From the NCBI GenBank assembly GCA_036477795.1, contig JAZGDL010000233.1:1-8849 (forward strand): a stretch of 8,849 bases of DNA, written 5' to 3'. Both the position numbers and the translations under genes were made by a program. Every line of letters starts with the position of its first letter. The stretch's first letter is position 1. Shown one piece after another: positions 1 to 5,007 of the stretch. The DNA comes from JAZGDL01 sp036477795. GTDB lineage: Bacteria > Planctomycetota > Phycisphaerae > UBA1845. Below the pieces are notes generated by a model. It was given only the letters and a program-made list of their open reading frames with translations, was not told where the DNA came from and searched no databases.

Positions 1-126
1 GCCGCAGGGGTCAGGGCCTAAGGCGTCGTCCCCACGTTGGGCCTGCGAAAGATCGAGATGGCGGCGCATCCACACCAGCGCGGTGAGGACACAGAGGGAC
101 AACCAGACCATGTAGAATGGGTTCAT
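1..126 (-). CDS. N-terminus of a membrane-anchored protein, partial at left edge (possibly glycosyltransferase family 2)
   Basis: Reading leftwards from an ATG at 124-126, 42 codons run open to the window edge without a stop. The product starts MNPFYMVWLSLCVLTALVWM, one clear hydrophobic helix over residues 3-20, followed by the basic RRHLDLSQAQR and then a Pro/Asp-rich stretch. A single N-terminal helix followed by an Arg-rich linker is common in membrane-anchored family 2 glycosyltransferases, whose catalytic domain would begin soon after. That domain is outside the window, so the family is only a guess. There is no clear SD sequence. A second ATG at codon 6 could also be the start. The upstream side is occupied at once by a heptamer repeat array (129-175), which would lie in or next to its leader. 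Confidence 0.45.
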   Translation of the reverse strand, partial: MNPFYMVWLSLCVLTALVWMRRHLDLSQAQRGDDALGPDPCG

Positions 127-128
127 AA

Positions 129-175
129 GAAGTTATCAGTTGTCAGTTATCAGTTATCAGTCAACTGGCAACTTC
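129..175. repeat. Heptamer array, four direct then two inverted units (TCAGTTR type)
   Basis: From 131 there are four direct 7-nt units: AGTTATC, AGTTGTC, AGTTATC and AGTTATC. After one base come two inverted units, GTCAACT (160-166) and GGCAACT (167-173), whose reverse complements are AGTTGAC and AGTTGCC. The outer ends GAAGTTATCAG (129-139) and CTGGCAACTTC (165-175) pair with two mismatches. The whole unit can therefore fold as a hairpin. The same unit recurs at 7503-7538. It resembles short tandemly repeated repetitive (STRR) heptamers described in some cyanobacteria, but that is only an analogy. Confidence 0.8.
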
Positions 176-197
176 TCCGACCATCCGGTTTTGTAAG

Positions 198-221
198 GCC
201 CACGGGTTGCGACCCGTGGGC
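198..221 (-). terminator. Perfect 10-bp hairpin, possible terminator of the YHS-module gene
   Basis: GCCCACGGGT (198-207) and ACCCGTGGGC (212-221) form a perfect 10-bp GC-rich stem with a 4-nt loop. It lies about 45 nt past the stop of the minus-strand gene at 265-897. On the minus strand it is followed by CTTACAAAACC, not a U-tract. It may be a weak or Rho-assisted terminator or simply a dispersed palindromic repeat. Confidence 0.4.
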
Positions 222-264
222 TTTGCGTCCGGGATGATGCGGCGCCCCGCTATCGGCAGCAAGT

Positions 265-897
265 CTAACCGCTGCCGGAGACCGCTTTCTTGGCGAGCAA
301 GCTGAAGCCTTGCTCTTGGAGCTTCGGCGCGAATTTGGCGGGGTTGTCATCAAACGCCTTGAGGCAGCGCTTGCAACAGAAGTACACCTTGTCTCCGCCT
401 TCCAATGCCGTAAACGCGCTCGGGTTGATTTCTTTGCCCGACACCGGGCACTTGGCTTGATAGGTGTAGCTGCCGGCCAACTTGGCTTTGTACTTGTCGA
501 AGTTGGACTCGAGCTCGGGAATGCACTTCTCGCAGCAGGCATAGTACTTCTGCCCTCCGATTTCCGTGAAGGCCTCCTTATCGACCGGTTTCCCACTGAT
601 CAGGCATGTTACCTGGACTTTCGGGAGCCGGTCCAACGCCTTGCGCTGTTCGGCGACGGCGTCGGCCAGGCTGCCCGGGTCCTTTTGGAATCTCCGGCTG
701 CAGCGCTTGCAGCAGAAGAACACCGGCCCGTCATCGGTTTCGGCGCTGACCGAAAAGTCAACGGCTTTGCCGGAGACCGGGCACTTGAGCAACTCCTGCG
801 GGGCCGATTCCTTTTCACCCACGGGCGGTTCAGCTCTGATGCCCGTCACCAACGCCAACGATGTAACAAGCAAACAAGCGATCGACAGATACTTCAT
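265..897 (-). CDS. Secreted protein with three tandem YHS/TRASH-like cysteine modules
   Basis: This 210-residue protein has a signal peptide (residues 1-22, basic start, hydrophobic core, likely cut after IRA). Three copies of one module follow. Module 1 has CPVSGK at 39-44 and CCKRC at 62-66. Module 2 has CLISGK at 98-103 and CCEKC at 121-125. Module 3 has CPVSGK at 150-155 and CCKRC at 174-178. Each pairs a Cys-x-x-Ser-Gly-Lys turn with a Cys-Cys-x-Lys-Cys knuckle about 20 residues later, then an F/Y-rich helix. YHS and TRASH modules are known or proposed to bind metals such as copper, so an envelope metal-binding role is inferred; substrate and partner are unknown. The ATG has a strong SD (AAAGGAG, 8-nt spacing). 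No stop or frameshift interrupts it. The gene stands alone, divergent from the block at 1247. Confidence 0.88.
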   Translation of the reverse strand: MKYLSIACLLVTSLALVTGIRAEPPVGEKESAPQELLKCPVSGKAVDFSVSAETDDGPVFFCCKRCSRRFQKDPGSLADAVAEQRKALDRLPKVQVTCLISGKPVDKEAFTEIGGQKYYACCEKCIPELESNFDKYKAKLAGSYTYQAKCPVSGKEINPSAFTALEGGDKVYFCCKRCLKAFDDNPAKFAPKLQEQGFSLLAKKAVSGSG

Positions 898-905
898 TCT
901 AAGTT

Positions 906-912
906 CTCCTTT
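906..912 (-). promoter_or_regulatory. Strong Shine-Dalgarno of the YHS-module gene
   Basis: On the minus strand this reads AAAGGAG, 8 nt before the ATG at 895-897. It fixes the start and is the clearest SD in the window. Confidence 0.8.
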
Positions 913-921
913 GTGTCTTGG

Positions 922-947
922 GCCCGCTCGGCTCGCCTTCGGCGGGC
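922..947 (-). promoter_or_regulatory. Hairpin in the leader of the YHS-module gene
   Basis: GCCCGC (922-927) and GCGGGC (942-947) pair across 14 nt that can form further internal pairs. It lies between the predicted promoter (969-977) and the SD (906-912), so it would be in the 5' leader. It could be a stabilising or regulatory stem, or a dispersed repeat. No known riboswitch is recognised. Confidence 0.4.
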
Positions 948-968
948 TTGATCTTCGCGATTCGGGGC

Positions 969-977
969 ATTATAGCA
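969..977 (-). promoter_or_regulatory. Extended -10 promoter for the YHS-module gene
   Basis: On the minus strand this reads TGCTATAAT: a perfect TATAAT with the TGn extension. No good -35 is seen 16-18 bp upstream, as is usual for extended -10 promoters. Transcription would start near 961, giving a leader of about 65 nt. Confidence 0.5.
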
Positions 978-1191
978 ACATCGACGCCCATGTACCTCCA
1001 GGGGCACCCTCCTTTTGCCCCGCAGGCCAGGGGGTGTCGTTTCAGCACAAATAGTCCGCGTGCAGTGGAGCCCGATCTGCCATCACATTTTCCCCGGATT
1101 CACCCAATTATCGCCACCCCCTTTCGGGAAATCACGCTAAACACGAACAAGCTGCTGGTGGCGTCCGGACTCCCAACACGCAATTACGAAA

Positions 1192-1237
1192 CTGACGGAA
1201 CACCAGGTTTCCTTTAACATGTGTCTGCGACAAGGGA
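1192..1237 (+). promoter_or_regulatory. Possible promoter and SD for the truncated membrane-protein gene
   Basis: A -35-like CTGACG (1192-1197) and a -10-like TAACAT (1215-1220) are separated by exactly 17 bp; each matches consensus at four of six positions. The SD-like AAGGGA (1232-1237) lies 9 nt before the ATG at 1247. The elements are moderate, but their arrangement is consistent. Confidence 0.4.
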
Positions 1238-1246
1238 CCGGCGTGC

Positions 1247-1504
1247 ATGCGAGATCTACTTGAATCCTACAAACCGGGTGCTTCGGCGCGCCTGCACCTG
1301 CTACTGGCAGCGGGCATGTGGACCATGGTCGGCGCCATGCTTCTGTTGTTTGGGGCGCGATGGACGTTCGCGGGGCGAATGCCCCGCGTTTGGCTGCTGG
1401 TGCTCGCCGCTGTAGCCGTCGGGCTGATCAAAGGGCGGTTTGTACTCGATCGTACCGCGGTCCGGGTGCGAAGCGTTCGATTTCGACGTGGGCGACGATG
1501 TTGA
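1247..1504 (+). pseudogene. Truncated N-terminus of a small two-helix membrane protein
   Basis: The ATG at 1247 has an AAGGGA SD and opens an 85-codon frame. Residues 16-38 (LHLLLAAGMWTMVGAMLLLF region) and 47-62 (RVWLLVLAAVAVGLI) look like membrane helices, followed by KGRFVLDRTAVRV. From memory, uncharacterised membrane proteins with this pattern (helix, FGARW, helix, KGR-LDRTA-R) continue through at least one more helix. Here the sequence loses that character after about residue 74 and becomes an Arg-rich tail (RSVRFRRGRRC), which is the wrong-frame reading of the Ig-like gene. I infer that only the front of the gene survives. The start signals look intact, so the fragment may still be transcribed. 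If the family memory is wrong, it could be a genuine small membrane protein. Confidence 0.5.
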
Positions 1505-2090
1505 TCTGCGCGATTTCGGCGGCTTTCGGCACGCTTACGTTGGCGACTGCGCCATCGAGATCACTCAGCAGCCGTTCGGGATAACCGTGTGCGAAGGGCA
1601 AGCGGCGCAGCTTTCGGTCTCAGCCGTCGGTCCGCCAGGCGAGACACTTTCTTATCAGTGGCGTCAAGACGGGCTTGACGTGGTCGGCGCCACAGAGGAT
1701 ACGCTCAACATCCCGGCGGGGATTCAGTCGGACAACGGCTCCTATCGTTGCATCATCACCGCCACATGCGCCGAGATCGAGTTTTCAGCCGCCGTCGATC
1801 TGGTCGTGAACGCTCCGCCGACGGAGTTTCTGTCCCACCCCATCGGCGGCACGCAGTGCATCGGTTCCACGATATTCCTGATCGCTAGTGCCGGCAGCAA
1901 TCCGACATATCAATGGTTCAAGGACGGTGAGCCGATCGAGGGCGCCACGTCGCCGTTTCTGGTGATCTCCAACGCCGTCACCGAAGACTCCGGGGCGTAC
2001 CACGCCGAAGCCACCAACACCTGCAATAGCGCGACCTTCAACGACGCCGTCGTCGAAATCATCGCGTGCCCCGCGCTCGGTAAGCAGTAG
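1440..2090 (+). CDS. Dockerin-like plus two Ig-like domains, C-terminal remnant of a surface protein
   Basis: This frame is open from about 1440 to a TAG at 2088-2090. Counting from the ATG at 1440, residues 10-36 carry a dockerin/EF-hand-like Asp loop (CEAFDFDVGDDVDLRDF), degenerate because loop position 5 is Gly instead of Asp. Two Ig-like domains follow. The first (about 41-123) has C51, the core Trp in SYQW (74) and SYRC (C104). The second (about 127-208) has C140, W159 and Y187. Such modules occur in very large exported planctomycete proteins. This copy has no signal peptide and no SD, and its first nine residues are the wrong-frame reading of the membrane gene, so true coding probably begins near 1467. 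It appears to be the back part of a longer gene and may be untranslated. The abrupt tail ACPALGKQ may also be shortened. It ends 35 nt from the convergent purN stop. Confidence 0.6.
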   Translation: MYSIVPRSGCEAFDFDVGDDVDLRDFGGFRHAYVGDCAIEITQQPFGITVCEGQAAQLSVSAVGPPGETLSYQWRQDGLDVVGATEDTLNIPAGIQSDNGSYRCIITATCAEIEFSAAVDLVVNAPPTEFLSHPIGGTQCIGSTIFLIASAGSNPTYQWFKDGEPIEGATSPFLVISNAVTEDSGAYHAEATNTCNSATFNDAVVEIIACPALGKQ

Positions 2091-2125
2091 GTCGGGCCCT
2101 GATACAACGGACCCTCGCCCGCTGT

Positions 2126-2725
2126 TTAACTCCGATGCGTATGAGTTCGCGGCTGTGCGACTATCCGAATGGCCTCCGGATAGGCGTCGCACTCCTGCTG
2201 GAACACGCGGGCTGCCAGTGTCTCAGGGGTGTCGTCGGGGAGCACGGGGACCCGGCGCTGCAGAATGATCGGCCCGTGGTCGTATTGGTTGTCGCAAAAG
2301 TGCACGGTGCAGCCGCTGGTCTTGCAGCCGGCGGCCAGGACCGCCACGTGGACCCGACGACCATAGAACCCCTTGCCGCCGAAATCAGGTAACAGCGCCG
2401 GGTGGATGTTGATTACCTGACCCTCAAAGACCGGCGGAATCCGCCACAAACAGCAAAAGCCGGCCATGCACACCAGGTCGACATCAGCCTCGGACAAGTG
2501 CCGTCCGATCCCTTCATGGAAATCCGGATCAGGAACTTCCGCGCGGGGCACCACATATACCTTGAAGCCCAGCCGCCGCGCCTGCTGGACACCGGGGGCG
2601 TCCGGCCGCGAGCTGATCACACAGACAATCGTAGCAGGCAGCTTCCCGGCCTCGATGTGCTCATGAATGTTACGGAGCGTCCGGCCGCCCCCCGAAATAA
2701 GCACCCCCAGTCCCGCCCGGTCCAT
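2126..2725 (-). CDS. purN: Phosphoribosylglycinamide formyltransferase
   Basis: This enzyme transfers a formyl group from 10-formyltetrahydrofolate to glycinamide ribonucleotide, the third step of purine synthesis, in the cytoplasm. From the ATG at 2723-2725 it has 199 residues, normal for the family. N106 and H108 (INIHPALLP) match the E. coli catalytic Asn106 and His108. D149 in YDHGPII corresponds to Asp144, and H142 to His137. The phosphate loop reads SGGGRTL (11-17) where E. coli has SGNGSNL. An in-frame ATG at 2752 would add nine residues, but they are encoded by the heptamer array and lack family resemblance, so the inner start is preferred; neither has a good SD. The gene is codirectional with the export genes 134 nt upstream and could be read from them. 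It converges with the plus-strand Ig-like block. Confidence 0.93.
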   Translation of the reverse strand: MDRAGLGVLISGGGRTLRNIHEHIEAGKLPATIVCVISSRPDAPGVQQARRLGFKVYVVPRAEVPDPDFHEGIGRHLSEADVDLVCMAGFCCLWRIPPVFEGQVINIHPALLPDFGGKGFYGRRVHVAVLAAGCKTSGCTVHFCDNQYDHGPIILQRRVPVLPDDTPETLAARVFQQECDAYPEAIRIVAQPRTHTHRS

Positions 2726-2736
2726 CCCTTGGTCCC

Positions 2737-2838
2737 GTAAGCGTTCAGCCATCAGCAGTCAGCTTTCAGCTTTCAGCAGTCAGCAGTCGGCTTTCAGCGA
2801 TCTGGCTGAATGCTGAAAGCTGACCGCTGAACGCTTAC
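2737..2838. repeat. Palindromic heptamer array, eight direct then four inverted TCAGCNN units
   Basis: Eight direct units fill 2745-2800: TCAGCCA, TCAGCAG, TCAGCTT, TCAGCTT, TCAGCAG, TCAGCAG, TCGGCTT, TCAGCGA. After two bases, four inverted units (NNGCTGA) fill 2803-2830: TGGCTGA, ATGCTGA, AAGCTGA, CCGCTGA. The ends GTAAGCGTTCAGC (2737-2749) and GCTGAACGCTTAC (2826-2838) are perfect 13-bp inverted repeats, and with flanking bases the arms match at 18 of 20. It lies between the permease stop and purN and would form a long hairpin in a shared transcript. Confidence 0.9.
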
Positions 2839-2859
2839 TTGTTTCCTTCGTTGCTGCGG

Positions 2860-4068
2860 CTACTCGTAGCGCAGGGCCTCCACCGGGTCGAGTTGCGAAG
2901 CCCGGATGGCTGGATACAAGCCACTGACCATCCCCACCCCGCCGGCCATGATCAGTGCGTACACGATGGCGCTGGGCGGCGTATAAGTGTTCAGCACCTT
3001 GGTGATCTGCTCCAGCAGGTCGGCAAAAGCCATTCCCGCCAGCACGCCCAACGCGCCGCCCAGCAGGCTTATGATGGCCGCCTCGATAAGAAACTGAACA
3101 AGAATATCAATGCGCCGGGCCCCCACGGCAATTCGCACGCCGATCTCACGGGTACGCTCGGTCACCGAGACCAGCATGATGTTCATGATGCCGATCCCGC
3201 CGACCACCAGCGAGATCCCGGCGATGCTGAAAAGCACCACCTCGAAGATCTTGGTCACGTCGCCGAGCTGCTTCTTGGCCTGCTCCTGGGTGAAGACGGT
3301 GAAGTCGTCGCTGACGCCGGCCCGGATCTTGTGTTGGCCGCGGAGCGTGCGGCTGACCTGCTGGATCGCGGCTTGCAGCTTCCCTTGATCCTGGGCTTGA
3401 GCGGTAATCATGGTCACGAACCGTATCCCGAACAGCCGCTTCATCCCGGTGTTGAGCGGCACGATCACCTGGGAGTCAACCTCGCGAAATCCAAGAAACC
3501 CCTTCTTCTCCATCACCCCGATCACCGTGAACCCCATCCCCTTGATCTTCACGCGGAACCCCACCGGTGGGACCTCGCCGAAGAGATCCCGGGCCACCTT
3601 GTGCCCGACCACGCAGACCTTGCGCTCCGCCCGATCATCCTGTCTGGTGATGAATCGGCCCTGGGCGACGTGGTAGTCGTTGATGGCTTCGTACGCGTCG
3701 GTGGTGGACAGCACCACGGCGTTCTTGTTCTTGTGAAAGTACTTGATCTGCATCCGGTTGGAGACTTCCGGGGCTACCGCTTTGATCAGATCACATTCAT
3801 CGACGATGGCGTCGGCATCTTCGCGGGTCAGGGCGTCCATTTTAATCTGGCGGCTGCCGCCCCCCGAGCCGCCCGCCACGATCATGATCTGGTCCGCCCC
3901 CATGGACTCGAAGCGCTCCATGATGTCTTTCTTGGCCCCCGCCAGAATCGACATGGCTGACACCACCGCGCACACCCCGATGATCACCCCCAATGTGGCC
4001 AGCAGCGTGCGCATCAGATTGGTCTGCAATGCCCGAAGCGAGGTCATGGCAATCTTGAAGAGCAACAT
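2860..4068 (-). CDS. MacB-like ABC transporter permease (FtsX-type)
   Basis: This 402-residue inner-membrane protein is the membrane half of a MacB/LolC-type exporter. A first helix lies at about 22-44 (LLATLGVIIGVCAVVSAMSI). A periplasmic domain of some 230 residues (MacB_PCD type) follows, then three helices at about 275-298, 326-348 and 366-388 with the FtsX signature. The short loop SVTERTREIGVRIAVGAR (301-318) is the conserved cytoplasmic coupling stretch after helix 2. Length and order are normal for permeases whose ATPase is encoded separately. These transporters drive substrate movement in the periplasm by a mechanical motion rather than classical transport across the inner membrane. 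The start is 18 nt after the ATPase stop, with GGAGG (4081-4085) just past that stop, so the two are very probably co-translated. The substrate cannot be inferred. Confidence 0.93.
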   Translation of the reverse strand: MLLFKIAMTSLRALQTNLMRTLLATLGVIIGVCAVVSAMSILAGAKKDIMERFESMGADQIMIVAGGSGGGSRQIKMDALTREDADAIVDECDLIKAVAPEVSNRMQIKYFHKNKNAVVLSTTDAYEAINDYHVAQGRFITRQDDRAERKVCVVGHKVARDLFGEVPPVGFRVKIKGMGFTVIGVMEKKGFLGFREVDSQVIVPLNTGMKRLFGIRFVTMITAQAQDQGKLQAAIQQVSRTLRGQHKIRAGVSDDFTVFTQEQAKKQLGDVTKIFEVVLFSIAGISLVVGGIGIMNIMLVSVTERTREIGVRIAVGARRIDILVQFLIEAAIISLLGGALGVLAGMAFADLLEQITKVLNTYTPPSAIVYALIMAGGVGMVSGLYPAIRASQLDPVEALRYE

Positions 4069-4080
4069 GAGTACCGGATG

Positions 4081-4085
4081 CCTCC
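4081..4085 (-). promoter_or_regulatory. Shine-Dalgarno of the permease gene
   Basis: On the minus strand this reads GGAGG, directly after the ATPase stop and 12 nt before the permease ATG, slightly further than usual. It supports translation of the permease from the shared message. Confidence 0.55.
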
Positions 4086-4086
4086 G

Positions 4087-4845
4087 TCAGGTGCCCGCAG
4101 GCGTTAATGCGCCGTCGCTCCGCAGCATGCCGCCGAGGAAAGCGCTTTGCAGAAGCTCGCGGCGCAGTTGGTCGGTGATGGGCTTATCGACGTCGATGAG
4201 CCCGTCGCGCATGTGAATCAACCGCCGGGCCTGGGCGGCTACGCTCATCTCGTGGGTGACCAGGATGATGGTTTTGCCGGACTCGTTCAACCGGTGAAAA
4301 AGTTCCAGGATCTGGGCGCCGGTGCCGGAGTCCAGGTTGCCGGTGGGCTCGTCGGCGAACACCACCGAGGGATCGTTGACGATGGCCCGGGCGATGGCCA
4401 CCCGCTGACGCTCCCCGCCGGACATCTCGCCGGGCGTGTGCCGGGACCGGTCCGCCAGGCCCACGCGCTCCAGGGCGGCCATTGCTTTTTTTTTCATCCG
4501 GCGAACCCGGCCATAGATCAACGGCACGGAAACGTTGTCCAGGGCCGACGTCCGGTTGATCAGATTGAAGGTCTGAAAGACGAACCCGAACTGGCGGTTG
4601 CGGATGCCGGCCAACTTCCGGTCCGACAGCCGCGTCACCAGTTGCCCGTTCAGTTCGTAGCTGCCGCTGGTGGGGCGGTCCAGACAGCCCAGCAGATGCA
4701 TGAAGGTGCTCTTGCCGCTGCCCGAGGCCCCGGTGATGCTGACGAACTCGCCCTCCTCGATGCACAGGTCCACCCCGGCCAGGGCACGGACGGTGGTGCT
4801 TCCCATCTGATAGATACGGGCGAGCTGTTCGACTCGGATCAACAT
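4087..4845 (-). CDS. MacB/LolD-type ABC transporter ATP-binding protein
   Basis: This cytoplasmic ATPase powers the adjacent permease. From the ATG at 4843-4845 it has 252 residues. Walker A is GASGSGKST (39-47), the Q-loop glutamine is Q91 (VFQTFNL), the ABC signature is MSGGERQRVAIARA (141-154), Walker B with catalytic Glu is VVFADEP (161-167), the D-loop is GNLD (169-172) and the switch His is H198 (LVTHE). The short TSALDNVSVPL stretch and overall pattern place it with the LolD/MacB/FtsE group. A GTG at 4861-4863 would add six residues, but family members typically begin near MIRLENL, so the ATG is preferred. The C-terminal ~30 residues after the NBD core (from about 220) are a poorly conserved tail. 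The gene contains an unusual run of nine A (4486-4494). A 162-nt gap with a palindromic repeat separates it from the adaptor. Confidence 0.94.
   Translation of the reverse strand: MLIRVEQLARIYQMGSTTVRALAGVDLCIEEGEFVSITGASGSGKSTFMHLLGCLDRPTSGSYELNGQLVTRLSDRKLAGIRNRQFGFVFQTFNLINRTSALDNVSVPLIYGRVRRMKKKAMAALERVGLADRSRHTPGEMSGGERQRVAIARAIVNDPSVVFADEPTGNLDSGTGAQILELFHRLNESGKTIILVTHEMSVAAQARRLIHMRDGLIDVDKPITDQLRRELLQSAFLGGMLRSDGALTPAGT
4486..4494 (-). repeat. A9 homopolymer inside the ATPase gene
   Basis: Nine consecutive T on the plus strand (A9 in the message) encode the Lys run in RRMKKKAMAAL (residues about 115-125 of the ATPase). Such a run is rare in GC-rich coding DNA and is a possible slippage site. 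The frame continues correctly with nine, so the gene as given is intact. Confidence 0.85.
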
Positions 4846-4914
4846 TGTAACGTGCCGCCCCACCGCCGAGGACGCGGCCCTATAGCACCGTGCGCGAATA
4901 TGCGTTGCTTCTCC

Positions 4915-4979
4915 GAGCCGCGCCCGTCAGGAAGCGGGAAAATCGTCAGGCATCGCCCGCTCCCTTACGGTCGCGGCTC
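4915..4979. repeat. REP-like 24-bp imperfect inverted repeat within the export operon
   Basis: The arms at 4915-4938 (beginning GAGCCGCGCCCGTCAGG) and 4956-4979 (ending TTACGGTCGCGGCTC) match as inverted copies at 21 of 24 positions, with a 17-nt loop. It lies in the 162-nt gap between the adaptor and ATPase genes. The motif resembles a palindromic element I recall as abundant between genes in planctomycete genomes, often mis-translated as PLPYGRGS; that is memory, not a search. Confidence 0.8.
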
Positions 4980-5007
4980 TGATTTCACCCCGTTTTGTTA
5001 GAGTCCC

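Larger units (their letters stand above)
898..1246. other. Divergent intergenic region
   Basis: This 349-bp region separates the minus-strand YHS-module gene from the plus-strand block. Its left part holds the SD, leader hairpin and extended -10 of the former; its right end holds a possible promoter and SD for the latter. Between about 980 and 1190 I see no gene, repeat or RNA structure I can support. Confidence 0.6.

Noticed and set aside
310..951. Plus-strand open frame opposite the YHS-module gene
   Set aside because: The minus-strand gene has signal peptide, repeats, SD and promoter; the opposite frame has none of these.
2091..2125. Bidirectional terminator between the Ig-like block and purN
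   Set aside because: Only a mismatched six-base pairing (GGGCCC with GGACCC) and no T-tract on either strand.
2737..2838. CRISPR array
   Set aside because: Units are 7 nt without spacers, and orientation reverses midway.
2839..3960. Long plus-strand open frame opposite the permease gene
   Set aside because: It is antisense to a clear MacB-like permease, has a His/Asp/Pro/Leu-rich composition without domains, and is explained by GC-rich third positions.
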